This document shows, in pieces, positions 29,501 to 43,069 of a DNA stretch of 64,000 nucleotides. The stretch spans positions 62,001-126,000 of the forward strand of contig BGKB01000194.1 in the NCBI GenBank assembly GCA_003116975.1. Direction: 5' to 3'. Both the position numbers and the translations under genes were made by a program. Below the pieces are notes generated by a model. It was not told the DNA's origin and made no database searches. It saw only the letters and a program-made list of their open reading frames with translations. Within the stretch, counting starts at the first letter, position 1, and each line of letters begins with the position of its first letter. This stretch comes from Aurantiochytrium sp. KH105 (Eukaryota; Sar; Bigyra; Thraustochytrida; Thraustochytriidae).

Positions 29501-32500
29501 GAGCAAGCCGAGCTACTTGATCCGCGTTGATCTCGATCAAGTGTCATACCTTCCCACCATACTTAAATCAAGCGCAAGTCACTCAAGGTCTGCAAAAGCA
29601 AGCGGGGCTGTCTTTGCCCAGATAGAGTGCAATGGCCAAATTTTTCGCGCTCCTGCAAGATCTGGTGACAAGCAAGCGTTTGCATGGAATTATCAGTGCG
29701 TTTTCTTCTCATCCACCTTGGATGTCGAGGTCGAGATTCTTTTCTTCGAAGAAGTTTATGGTCGCCAACAACTCGTGGGAAAAGTCATTTTGGACCCTCC
29801 GTTGACCACAGGTCCATCGCGAGAGGGAATGTTCTCGTCTTCTGCTTCTCTTGGGCAAGAAGGTGTACCCAGAGAACTAGAGTTTGAGGACATTGTGCAA
29901 TGTCTCGGTAACCCTTACGAGCTGTTTCAGGCACGTGCGAAGCACAAGGGCAAGTCCAAGACCGCGTCAGCAAGGGCCTCATTGGGTACACAGTCCGGGT
30001 TGTTTGTTCAGATGAAATCTGCCAAAGTAGATATCGATGCTACCGACGCTGACCCAGCTTATGCCAAGGTGCGAAAGCTACAGACGGCTTCACACAAAAA
30101 GAAACCTTTGACGCGGACCTCAGCTGCCATGTTGGGAACTCACTCGTATGTGTATCCTGATCGCAAAGCGCAGAAGCGGAATGCAAAGGTCAAGGTAGGG
30201 GCGTCAGTTTTCTACATCCGAGACGAAGTGCTCCGTAAAGTCACTCAGCACGACGCGAGTCTCCCCACAGACGAAGGAAATCCAAAAGCATACCGCTTTG
30301 CGTCTGCACGATGGAAGAATGTTCGCACCGTGCACGACACTGCGTCACCTGCGCGAGGTGTTTCTGCCGAGTGGTTTGGCTCGGTACCTGGACTTCGGCG
30401 CAATGCTTCCGTATCGAGCGTGAATGCTGGCGGGCTCGCCTCTCGCTTGGATGGCCAAGGTGGCGAAGCGCCTATGGAGAGTGCTGCAAGCGCGATCGCG
30501 GCTGCTCTCGCGGCGGAGCTCGACTCAAATGCAGAGGCGGGGTCGCTTCTGGATCTAGGCAATGAAGACTATCCGTCTCACCTCGCAGTCTTTTCACGCA
30601 AGCTGGATCAGACCATCCTAGAGTCGCTCGTTGCGGAAGATGAGGTTCGCGGACACGAAAAGCTTTATCGGCGATCGACGACCTCTGTCGTGTGGGGCGG
30701 CGTCGCTGTCGCGCTCTGGGCACCCTCTGGGAAAAGTCTCGTATCCCTGGTGGTGTCCCCGTTTGAGATTCAGGGAGACTCTTTGATCGATTCGCAAAAG
30801 GCATGGTTCATCGAATCCCTTGAGGAAGTGAGCGTTGTGCTGCGGCAACTATCGCGGGTTGACAAATCGAGCACTCGCGGGAGCAAGAGCGGTGTCACAA
30901 AGCTTGCGTACGCGCAAAATCCATCGTATGCGCGATATGTTGAATCGAGCATGTTTTACAATCCATATGGTTCAGGTTCGAGCACGGTCGATGACCTGCT
31001 GGACACTTGGGTCCAGGTTGGTAAAGTGGAGGGCGCCGCCAAAATTTGCCTCGAAGGCCGAATCCCGAGCCTTGAGGTGGAGGCGAGCGAGCAAGAGTTC
31101 TTCTGGGACACCTACAACCGTGCGCGAGAGGAGCAGGTGCGCCAGTTCAACGACGTCACTGCAAGCCTTGTCTTGCCCCCCGAGTCGCATCTTCTCAAGG
31201 TCAGTTATAAGTATGGCTTGCAGCTCTGCGGATTCAACTACAAGCTTCCTTCCTTGGAGCCTTTGCATCGTCGTCACAGCTTTGCGCAAAGCGGATCCTC
31301 GGGTTCGGACGTGGCCGCCGATGAGAGGCCTCTTGCTCTCGATGAAGATGACGACGACGACGACGACGACGACGACCTGGCGCTGAGTGAGTTTTCCGCA
31401 AGCGACCATTTTAGTCCTTCCGGCGCGCTTGATACACCAGAATACGCTCTTGGCGCACGCGACCAGCCCGTGTTGGGCGCAGGAGCCGGAAATGAGGCGA
31501 AGAATGAAGGGGGTCTTGGCCATGAACTGGACGCTGGCTATCGCGATAACCCCGACGGCTTTTTCTCGCCGCCTGACCTGCATTCGGATGAAAATAGCTC
31601 GTTCCGTTCGGCCCGGTCGAGCTGGCACTCCGCATGCTCCTCAGTATCTGCAACGGACGTCGAGGGCGGGCAGGCTGGAGAAGCGGGACTTTTTGCGAAT
31701 CGAGTGGGCCGCGCGGCCTCATCCGTTTCTTCAGTTTCATCGTCCTCGGACTCTCTCACCTCCACTTCTTCGTCGGGCTCCTCGCTCTCCTCGGATTCGG
31801 ACTCAGATTCAGGTTCGGACTCGTCCACGACGTCTTCGTCATCATCTTCGTCCGGATCGCTATCCTCGACGGCGTCGTCACCGACGCCAATGCCTCAGGA
31901 CCCGGTGTCTTCGGGTCACGAAGAGCGTTTTGCGGAAACGCAACGTGGAGGTACAACCAAGCGCGGCGATAGTGGGTACATTTCGTCTTCAGAGGACTCG
32001 AGTAGCGACAGCGAGGACTCGAGTATGGACAGCAGAAGCTACTACGAGCGGCGTGGTCTGGATCCTGGCAGCGGTGACGCGGCACCTGCGCTCTTTGTCT
32101 CGTCCGATATCAGGTCGTACACGACGTCGACGCGCGTTTCGAATCAGGTTGAGGTCGCCAACCTTGCTCCTTATCTGGAACATTTCGACCTCGAAACAAC
32201 CCAGTTTTCGGCGCATGAGTTTCCCGCACCTCACGTGGGAACCCGAAGTCATCCGTTCAATGCCACGAGCTCCTTTGCGCAAGGGGTCCCGGCAAATGTC
32301 GGGGAGTCTCACGTGCAGTACACCTCGATCCGATCGCTTGGGGGCGGCCCTTTTCTCGTGTCGGTGAATCAGGATGATCGCGATCAGCTGGAGGGGCGAA
32401 TGGGGAAAGAAAAAGAGAATGCGCATGATCGTCAACATCGGAAGAACAACGACGCGAATGCGGATGCTGATGCGGATGCAGATGCGGAACGCGCATCGCC

Positions 32501-34271
32501 TACCGGGCGGGATGCGATGCATTCGCAGATTCTCAAGATCGAGGCAGGGCATATCATCGACGTCTTTGTCACGCCTCAGGCCGCGCGCGAACTTGAGCAG
32601 GCCTTGCTTGCGTACTACCCGGTAGCCCCCAACATGGATCAACTGCTCAACTTCTTCGAGACGCTATACATGCCGAGCCCAAGTGGTGCTTCGAACGCGT
32701 CGCAAGGGCCTGATGTTGGTGTGGTGTCCTCTTCTCTTCGCGCAAGCGTTCAGATTCAAGGCATCAATTTGCGCATGCTTCATACAAGCGTTCCACTCAC
32801 AGAGCGAAACAGGTCGAGTCGACGTTCGCGACGTGGCTCGCGCGCCGCCCATCATGATAATGACACGCGGGATGAGAGCCAGGGACATACGAGATCATCA
32901 AAGGCAGGACCTGAGCTGCACGCCTCGCACGAGAGACATCATCGTGGCTATGGGTCCGAAAAGGACGCATCGGCGGATGCACGACGCATTTATGGCGATC
33001 ATCATCAGCGGTCAAGTCCGAAGAGACGGACGCGCTACACGCGGGAGAAACCAGTTCCCTATTTGTTGCAGTCATGCTGTAGAAAGCTTTCGATCACGAT
33101 TGAACAGCAAGTTGGTCACACTGTCCCAACCGACAGCGAGAATGCGGGTGCAGCCCATTTGGCGAGCGCCATCTCACCTTCCTCCAACGATGATGGCGCA
33201 GCGGCCGGAGGAAGAGGAGGAGGAAGAGGAGGGAATAGTGGAGACGGAGGAGACACTGCTCCGTCGGGCTCTAACGACGGCTTAGCCGCGAAAGATTCAC
33301 TACAGAGTGTGTCGTTTGCTCTTTTCGACTTCGAGGTGCGCTTGGGTATCGTCGGAGCAACGATCGATGGTGAGCATGAAGAGGGAAGACGCCAACCAAG
33401 TCCATTGTTCTTGCAAGACGTTTGCAATGTGGCCTCTTTTGGGGTTCGAGAGCTGCGTGCTAACGGTTACATGCGGTCGCCCCACTATGAGCTCGAAAAG
33501 GGCGTTTGGAGCAAGGCAGACAGCGCATTTAATTTGCACTTGGATGTTCTGCGGCTCCAGTGTGGCAGCGATGCGATACATGCCATCTACAATACGTCCT
33601 ATGTGTGGATGCAAGCAGTTCAGGGACTGCTCGAGGCTCGCACTGGCGTTTACTTTCGGAGAAGACACCAATGGGCCTTATTGGCAGGGCAAGTCGTCAA
33701 ATTGGCAATGCGCCTCGAGCAGCTCTACGCGACGAATGAGGCTATTGAGCATGAAAAGGACCAAAGCCTTCTCGAGCTCTGTCCTCGCGAAGAGTGGCTA
33801 ACCGAGCAAAAGCACGGACGCGTTCCCTTGACACGAGCTGCCGTGCTGAATCGTCTTCGGCGCATTGCTTGCTTCATTCCAGCGTACGAACAGCTACATC
33901 AGGAAATCGCGAATTGCCAGCTTGACCGCAACGCTCATCTCAAACCAATACCCTTTGAGGTCCTCGGGGGTGTTGGCTCTTACAAGGATTTCTTTTCGGG
34001 GCTCGCCGCCTTCGAGACCCCGCTCTCATACGCCGCGACCAGCAAGTTCTTTACGGACATGTTCGAAGGGTGTACGGAGGCGGCCAAACCTAAAAAGCTT
34101 GCCTCTTTCACTCGAAAACCTGAGGACTTTGACCTGGCTGTCTCGGTTCGAGGCATTGACATGAAAATCTTTGTTTCAGATGTTCCTTCGAGGCGCACTG
34201 CGCAGAGCGCCGTGGCGCATGCACAGACAACGACCACAAACGGAGCTGCGGCAGCGACCAGGACGACGACA

Positions 34272-34302
<31 letters not shown>

Positions 34303-37300
34303 CAACAACAACAAGCTCGCGACAGGAGGTGCGGGAAGCCATCTCACCCAGCCTGTCCCGGATGGGTAAGGAGTGGTACACGATGACAGTGGTGCCGGCC
34401 AAGTTGCTTTGTCTGGACTGTGCTTTCGCCGGGACGATTGTCTCCGTGCACAAAGTTGTGACCGACAACAAAGCCTGGGCGGCTGCCCATCCCACCAAAA
34501 GTGGTGGCGGTGGTCTGCGCGGCGATGACGATGGCCTCCTACCTTGGCGATTCGACATCGAGTTTAATATTTCTGCCAAGACAGACCGTACGTGGCTATC
34601 TCTTTCCCCAGAAATTCTGCGCGCGGTTAGCGCAGCGCGAGCTGTTGGTCATCAGGCCGATGCAGTGCTGTCTGACTATTACAAGCGGCGTCTCTTTGCA
34701 ATGAGCATGCACGCCCGCGAGGAGAGCAGAATTCTATACAACGAAGATATCGCCCACATTGAGGGCCTGGACCCTTTTCGAGCTGTGAGCAACCTGCACA
34801 AGCACGATCATGCTTCACTCACGGATCGAGGGATGGCACGAACGCGCAAGTTTCGCCATGTTGCTTCCAAATCCGCAGATCTCAATGTGCCCATCACGGA
34901 AGCCCGCGATGGTTTCAAGTTTAGCGCCGGAAGTGCTCAGACCAAAAATATGAGCGGGGCGTCCAAAACCGGGGGCTTTGGCGCTATTGGTGAATTGGAT
35001 CAGGACTATTATATGATACGCACCCGTGGGCACGCGGCGAGCGTAAGTTCTGCAGGCATGGAAACACGGTCGAACGAGTCAGCACGCCGTCGCGGGTCCG
35101 CCATCCCGGGGATTATGCATCCGCTGCATCGTCAGGGGCGCGGAAGTCCGTTTTTGCGCCCCGAGGCCGGCGGGATGGACGTCCCGCGTTTTTCGCTTGG
35201 ACCGAACGCCAGTAGCCAGAGTGGCGGGGTTGCAGGAGGCGAGTACTCTTCGTTTGGGGCGGGAAGTAGTGTTCCCCGCTTCAGCGAGATTGGCCACGGA
35301 CCTGTGCCCGAGGCGCAAGGTCCAATGGCCTACGAGACCATGGAGGACCACGACGACGACGAAGCAAAGCAAGATCTTGCAGACCTGCCTAATGCCACAG
35401 CCTTGACATCGGAACAAGTCTCGGTGTTTTTCACGACTACCATTGAGGAGATTGATGCAGAGGTACAATCTTCGGCGACGCTGCTAAGCCAAAAGGCTGT
35501 GATGGCGGACGATACGCGAGCCGTTGTCCAATTTCGCGACTTTACCTTTGGCTGGAGCCGCTTTAGTAGCGTGCTTACGCGACGGACAGAACGGGCCATG
35601 CTCGAGGATGACCACCAGGAAAAGATAGGGGCGAACAATGTCATTGGCGTCGGCTCTCCTCAAGGAAGCTCAGGACTTCGTGGTCGCCTGCGAGACTTTT
35701 TGCTGCTCGACATCGCCGAGTGCACGGGTAAAATTGTTGGGCCTCGCCGTTCGCGGTCAAGGGCATCCCCGGCATCGCCAGAACGCCCAACCAAGTTGTG
35801 GGAAATTAAGGGGGTCCTGCGAGGTTTATCCGCAAATCTGATGTTGGCGGTGGCGACTTCGCGAGTCAGCCAAGGCATTGGGGACGAACTTCTCACAGAC
35901 GTGCGGCTGATTCTAGGCTCAGAGGAGGGTTCTGGCAAGGTGCCTCTGCATGCGATCGACCATGCGCGCCTGCACGAGCTCGTCGATGATTGGGCCGTAG
36001 CCTACAAAGATGCCTCAGAGCGCTGGAAGGCGTTTGCACGGGTCGCAAGCGTCGAGCAACCGATGTCCGCGAGGTCACCGTCGACCGCTTTTGTCTCACA
36101 CCCGCATCTTAATGGCACAGTCGGGTCTCCTGCCTCTCGGCCGACTTCAAGCCGAGAGGGCTTTGCACATGCCTCCGGCTGGCCCAAGGGCGAGGCATCA
36201 AGTCATCAGTCCAGGTCAACGCAGCAACGACGGAGTCGGAGAATGTCCATCAAAGACCGCCTCGAAGACCTTGCCAACAAGACCTCTGTCTTGGACGACG
36301 ACGCGAGTGGTATTGTCAAAGTTCGGTATGCGGTGGTCGTTCGTATGCGGAAGCTGGCATCTGCGATCCAGCCGCATTCCAAGTTGATCATGTCGTATGA
36401 AATGGAGAGCATCACCCTCGAGATGCGCAACAAGCAAGACGGGCGCCTCGACGCCCAACTTCATCTTGGAAAAAGCTTTGTCGGCTTTGACAAGCGGCGA
36501 CGCGGCTTCGATTCCGATGCGGGTAGCCGCGCGAGCGGGATGGACGGCGAGCGCGGCCCATTTCCCGAGCTCTCGTTTGAACAGTCGCTACCATGTGTCT
36601 GGATTCACGCGTCGCTTGGAGCCTCGAAACGTCGATTGCCGGTGACGACCAAAACGGGCGCGCGAGACGCCGAAGACGCCTCGACGGTAACGCGTCGCGA
36701 GGCGCTTCATTCCCGCGATGAAGAAGAAGACTTGGGATTTGTGGACTCGACGCCAGCAATGGGCAAGCCGAGACACCGCAAGTCGAATAGCTTGGAGAGT
36801 CTGAGCATGATGTCGGACATTGGATCGCGCCATGAGAGCGTGATTGCTCCTGTAAAGGTCCCAGGGCTTTCGCAGCATGTGCATGACAAAGAAGATGACA
36901 AGGAATTGGTGCTCAGGCTTCGTGTTGTGGTGGAACCTATTCGTAATACCTTTACACCAGACATTGTCGAGCAATTTCTCGTTCTCCAAACGGGTCTTGC
37001 GAGCGAGATCAATATGCTTTTGGCGACCATTTCGCGGGTATCGGCACGCTTCGCGAAGTCGACGCGGTCCAGACGTGTCAAGAGGCGTGCGCGCGCACGA
37101 GCCAGAAGCAAGCGCGCGCAACAGGTCACGAGAGCTTCAGCTGATTCTTCACGCAAAGAGCCGGGCGACGAGGCAGCAGGAAATGTGCGACGCCGTAGTG
37201 GTGACTATGGTGCGCGGCGGCCGCCTTTGCATGTTGACACAGGTTCCCGTTTTTCGGACCGTCGACGAAGTTCTCGAAACGGTGTGGACGGCAGCAGCAG

Positions 37301-40300
37301 CAGTAGCAGGCCGGATCCGACGAGAAGGTTCGAGGCATCAAGGGAGCACCATTTTGACGAGGTGGTGCATCAGCATACGCGTCCGATGCGCTATGCGCTC
37401 ATATTCATGCTCGGAGGCGTTTCGCTGACCGCTCTTTCTGACGAAGAGGAGAATCGAAAGATTGCGCGCAAGCCATTTGCGCAAATCAACACAGGCAAGT
37501 TCGAGCTCTTGGTGAAGTCGGGGCTCGCTTCAGACTTTGCGGCGCCCCCACAAGGGCGGGCTGACTCTGGCGTCTTTGTCGTTCCGAGACAAAAGGATGT
37601 TGTCTGGTTCGCCACGGTGAATTTTCGCGGCCTTCAAATTTCTCTCAAACGCAACACGCGACGCGTACAAGGCGCGGTCCTCTTTGACGCCAGGACGGAC
37701 CTGAAGATGCTATATGATCCGAGGTCTTCAGCTCGAAAGGTTCCTGTTGCGAAGTCCGAGGACGAATTTGGGGTCAACCAGGCTGCCTTGAATCAGACAT
37801 GCACAGTGACCATCGACAATACGCGCATCGAGTTGGAGCCCGGGTTCTTTGATTCTGGACAGATGCTCACGGACGAGTATGTTCAGGCCCTTCGCATGTA
37901 CCGATACATGCGTGCCAATGAGAATACGGCGGCTCCCGTCACCGCACGAGCGCCTGCATCAGGAGCAGAGGCCATCTCAGAGAGTATTGAGCAGATGGAT
38001 CGCTATGTCCAACTCGTCTGGAAGAATGTTCGAGATCCCATCCGCTCTGAGCTCAAGGATAGGCGAAGGTACATGACGGCATTGCGGCAATTGGCGATCA
38101 ACGTGGGTATTGACAACACGTTAATCCTTCTCCCCTTTCAGACGCTTCGCAACACGCCAGCGACGGGTGTGCTTTTTGTGGAGGAAGTGCGCTGCCGAGC
38201 GTACGTAAAGAACCTCGTAACAGCGCTTTTCGAGGATCATCCCGAGGCCAGAACAGCAAGCGATGCTCTTCAGCATCAGCAGTCCTCGCCATTGGATTCT
38301 GCTGGAAAGGGACAGGCAACAGGCAGACACGGAGGCGTACGAAATGCGGCAGGAGGGGAACCTTTGCAGCATCCCTCGTCTCCTTCCGCGAAACATCCGG
38401 GAACGGCACTTTCACATCGCAAACAGAGTTCGCTTGTCGGATCTCTCCTCTGCGGTGAAATTCAGCTGTGCGTATCTTCGGATTCTCGCGCAATTGCCAG
38501 TCTTGGTCTTGATGCAAACCATGACGGCAGTAGTTCTGTCGTGAATGCGTCGTCTGGAGACATGGCAGGGCATCATCTCGCTTCTCTTTCGACCTCATCT
38601 TCCTCGTCCACGACATCTTCGTTGAACTCCTCAGCGCAGCCTCAGTCAGTTCCGCCAGTTTCGGCGCAGCAGACAACGTCAGCCACGACTAGCGCTGGAA
38701 GATCCAAGAGCGAGGTTCACGAAGATCTTGTGAGCATCGTCCGTGCAGCGTACGCCTCGAGTCCAATTCGCGGACGCATACCTATGGTGACATGCTCGGT
38801 GGGCGGAAGAGGTCTGAGCGAGGAGGTGAAGCTAACGATCACTTCAACTGTGGCTGGGCCCGATACCTTTGTGAGCATTGGCCGGATGCCCTTGCTCGCA
38901 GGTCTCGTCGCGACCCATTTTTCAAGCAAGCCGCAAGGCGCTGGGAGCCAGCAACCAAGCGCGAGTCGGCAAGAGTCCCAGATGTCGCACGCAGACGGTG
39001 GCGCGCTAGACGTGGACGAGGGAACGCTCCCCAGCTGGCACAAGTTGCGCCCTCGAACGACAAAGCTGGAGGTTTCGATGCGCATTCTCGAGGGCCCCGG
39101 TTTGCTGTTCGGTACGGAGTCGGAGCAACTGCAACGCATATCTCTTCCTTCGGTCTCCTCGACGCTCTTACTCGAACGCTCGTGGGAGGAGAGCTCGTGG
39201 TCCGCTGGCGCTGGGGAAGCCGGAGAAGATGGCGCGGGCCGAGCAAGAAGCCACACGGTCGGGTCGCGACGACGCGCGTCTTCGGCCTCTTCGCCTCTGC
39301 ATATGATGCACGCAAGCTCCCGGAATGCTCGGTCTGCCTCGGAAGGCGGACACGAGGATGTGATCTCATCGTGCGAGGTCGGGGCCTTTTACGAGGCCAG
39401 ATCGGATCTCAAAGCTAAAGTAGAAATTCGCGTGCCGGAATTCCACGTGACGCCGCTCTTGTTGCAGATTATGCAACATTTTGCGCAAGACCTTACGGAG
39501 CATCGATGTTCTGCTCCAAGCTTTGGAGCGAGCGGGCGTGCGGCGGAGAGAAGATATTGCGGTGAAACGCAGCAAGAAGAGCAGCAGCACCAGGCGCAGC
39601 AGCAACGGGGGGCGAATAACACCTCATTTGACTCAGATGCTGAAGAGGGCATATCCCTGGAGGATAAGACACACTGCCGGGCCTACGATGAAGCTGACGC
39701 CCAGAGTCAGGGAGGGGATACGGTTGGCTCGAAAGGATCAAATGACGAGCCCCCGACGCACCTGCGCGGTAATTTGAGCTGGAATGTACACTTTCAGGTG
39801 CACCCGTTTCAAACCGTATCGAAATTTGGCGCGCTGAGTACGGGTGATGACGTGGATGCAGTCGTTGGCGTGACAAGGGGCATTGAGGTGTCGTGGAGCT
39901 CGGGAATGATGCGCATGCGCGAGGATGATGAGGAAGCGGATCAATTTGTGCTCGAGTGTCTGAGCGTTTGCGTCCCGGAAGTAGAAATGGTCATTAATCG
40001 CGCGTCACACTTTTCCAAGGGCACACTGCATGCGATCCAGGCTCAGGTTAATCGCGCGCATGGACTCATGCAATTGCCTGTAGTGGTGTCCATGGTCGAT
40101 GTGGAGCGTGTCCATGTAGATGCGAGCATTTGGAGCATTGACAAATTGTATGGTCTTCAATACGGGTGGCAGAGGGACTGGGCTGAAGCGGAGGCGCGTC
40201 TCGCGAAAGCACGTCTCGCAAAGGCGCTGGTTCGATCAGAGGCCTCTGTCGGAGCATCGTCAACGGCGTCGCATGCGGCGGTGAGTCCTCAGGACCGAAG

Positions 40301-42467
40301 CGCGCCGGGTGTCTCTGCAATGCACGGCAGCCACCACGAGGTATCGTCTAGACCTGCAGGCGAAGTGGTACCTCTTTCCCCCCGAGAAGGCGACCCAGAG
40401 AGCGACATGGATGACGATTTGCTTTTGGGTATGCTTGCCGCGGAAAGGCGTAAGCCGCTCGCGACGATGATGATCCAAACGCGTGTGGGAAGCGTGGACG
40501 CCTTGGTTGATCTTGGCATGCTGCACTCGAAGATGCGATTCCTGACGGTAGGACTGGCGGGTCGATACTTTCAGCCGGAGAAACAGGCAGATGAGACGGA
40601 GGTGGAGACGACTCATCTGTATTTTGAGACGCGGTCGGTGATGACGCAATTCGATGGGCGTCTAGAGGGCGGTATGCGTCTGGACACAGGCATGGTGGTT
40701 CATTTGATGCGTGATTCGCAAAATATGCCGCCACTCGAGGACCTCTTGAACCACCCGTCTTACATTTCAGCCAACGAGTTTAAGCGCTATCAGGAGAGTG
40801 GACCAGCGCCCGCAAAGGAGTGGCAGCGGTGGATGCGGCGGAAGCGCGCTCTAAACCACTGTGTGTTTCGCTTGCGTGATCGACTCTGCGCGCAAATGGC
40901 CTTGGTCTTTGGAAACGACGCCACCCGCCAGCGCACGATGCTCTTTGTTCTTGATGCTTTGGACTCTTCGGTCTACATTTCGGAGGTGATCCCAGATAAC
41001 AACGTTTGCACGCAACTCGTGTCGATCTACTCTTCGTCGCTGGACCTTCATTCTTCGAGCGAGATGGTACCGATTTTGGTCAAACTCATGAACACTATGC
41101 GAGAGCAAATTACGGATGCGCGACGTGCAACGCGGCCCAAGTTCTTTTCCGAGGAGCGACAGCGGCATCATTCGCAGGCCGACGGCGAGATTGCGCGCGA
41201 AGAATCGCCTCTTGTCGATACACGTGGGGCGGATGAGGAAGATGCGGCAACGATGCGCTCGCTCAAGGCCGTGGGCACAATCTACTTTGAGATTGGTCGA
41301 TTCGAAGTCTCTGTGGTGCACGGTGTCCTCAACGATGTGCGGCGGTCTGCGGCAGCAGGGGTGGCGATTGACAAGTCGGCGAAATTCTCTCTCGAGGTGG
41401 AAAAGCGCCGCCAAACAATTGTTCGCGAGCTTGTGGTAGAGCTACACGGGAACTGCGATGTGGTCCGCTTCCAAAAGCTCTTGGTCAAGTCGGATCTCTC
41501 TGAAGAGCTCTTTGGGTCCCCGCCTTCGCCTCCAGATCTTTCGCGATCGCCGCCTTCCGTCACAACGTCGTCGTCCGCGACGAGACGACCAGGCGGTCGC
41601 GAGGCCTACGACGCGAATGACGCGGCGTCGTCTCAAATCGGCAAAGCACAGCAACTGCACGATCAGAGGCGGCGACCTACCTTTGGGTCGTCCTCTTTTG
41701 GTGCAGGGGCTTCCACGCGCATGAACGAGGTCGACGCTGCGAGCGTCGGCGGTAGCTCTCGAGCTTCTGGAGATGGCCCCGATGGTGGCGCGGAGGCCTT
41801 GCGAGGCGCTCGGCAAGGTCCTGTGCAGACCGCTGGTGCTGATCCAGGTGGCCTTCCTGGATTAGAGTCGAGGCGACACCAAAAGGGTCGCAAGCGTGTT
41901 CGCGGCATCTTTGGTTTCCCGCCTCTTAAGCTGCGCATGGAAACCTTGCAGAATCTCATCTCGCCGGATCGCAGTCTCACACAGGGCAAGCTCGGACGGG
42001 GTCAAAAACATTTTCATCTGGTTCCGGCGGTTGACTACGTTTTTCGGAGCGAATTTATGGGTCCTCTCAACACAACGACGGACATTCGCGACTTGACCTA
42101 CCTGCGCGAGATTGCCCAGTCATGCACGCGAAGTTGGGCCGGGCGCGCGCCACATTCAGGCTCTGAGGCGTCGAGTACTACGGAGGGAGCCGGCATCGAG
42201 GTACCGGGGCCGACAGAGCCAAGCGATTCGCGTCGTGCATTCAAGCCGAACACGAATGAGCGCGAACCGTTTGTTTTTAACCCGCAGGTTTCGGTGCTTG
42301 GAGACGCGACGACCATTGCGCTCAATCTCGCCATGTCGCAATTGGACCTGAATAAGGACACTCTGCCAGAAAAGACGCACATCCTTTTGACGGACAATTT
42401 GGAAATTGTCCTTGCAGCAGTGCACGACGGACTTCGAGGAATGGATCGTGCCTTTGGCGATCGTTGA
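22704..42467 (+). CDS. Giant bridge-like lipid transfer protein, BLTP1/Csf1 family
   Basis: One uninterrupted 19.8-kb frame encodes 6,587 residues. The family (metazoan BLTP1/KIAA1109/Tweek, yeast Csf1) forms long hydrophobic channels that move phospholipid between the ER and other membranes. The conserved N-terminal block after the membrane anchor (GGRVTFEELEYASANMHLRI, then LLWW near 219) and the YGPWADQERSHFLQRFWPMEY segment near residue 1082 match BLTP1. DLVSDWTSMP and later blocks also fit. Order: signal peptide (1-31), luminal segment with eight Cys (38-110), membrane helix (about 131-153), conserved N-domain, a Cys-rich hydrophobic patch (383-413), then the long repeat-built body with a C2-like stretch near 2265-2370. 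Acidic, Ser-rich, Gly, Asp and Ala/Thr runs interrupt it. It is longer than human BLTP1 (about 5,000) and Csf1 (about 2,960) because of these inserts. The start is the ATG at 22704, not the upstream TTG. Confidence 0.88.
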
Positions 42468-43069
42468 AAATGCCACCCTCCCTTCTTCCCCGAAAGAAAT
42501 GAATAAAAATTGTAAAATGATTTTCTTGATCTTGCGAGCAAGGCAACTAGGATTTGTCAGGTATACGATGTCACGTCGGAAAGATTTTTTTCTCCTTCCA
42601 TGAAAATGCGCGCAAGTCAATGTCTCCAGGCTTGTTGATTTTATGGAAGAGCACCTCTGTCCAAGCCTATTTGACAATGCTGCAGCTCAACTCGAGCGGA
42701 ACTACATCGTTCTTGCTCTCTCTCTCTCTTTATGGGTATTGGGCGCGAGACCGCTTCTGGCGTGGCGCCTGAAAGCCATGATGTTTGGATAACATTAACG
42801 AATTTTGTAAGCAAACGTTTTGTAAGAGGTCGAACTCTGGACAGTAGGTTGGCGTCGTGGCGTAGCTGAAGCACAGGCCTGGACAATCGATTTCGCACGG
42901 GACGCATCGATTCGGACAGCCTCAGAGATTACATAGGCTGTGTTTGGGGTGGTTAAGAGCTTGGGTCGCCGTTTGCGCCACAGCGAGAGACATCCTTCCA
43001 TTCACAACTTTTTGCAAAGTAAAACATTGTGTACGTTCTTTTGGTGTGAGACATAGACTTTGGAAAGAC
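42468..43069. other. Convergent 3' spacer, BLTP1-like / IFT70
   Basis: These 600 bases are AT-richer than the genes on either side and contain no supported gene. A short TCTCTC run lies near 42720. The 5' end carries the presumed BLTP1 poly(A) signal. Confidence 0.55.
42502..42507 (+). terminator. Possible poly(A) signal of the BLTP1-like gene
   Basis: AATAAA occurs 35 bases after the stop codon, followed by T-rich sequence. The position suits a cleavage signal, but protist signals vary. Confidence 0.35.
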
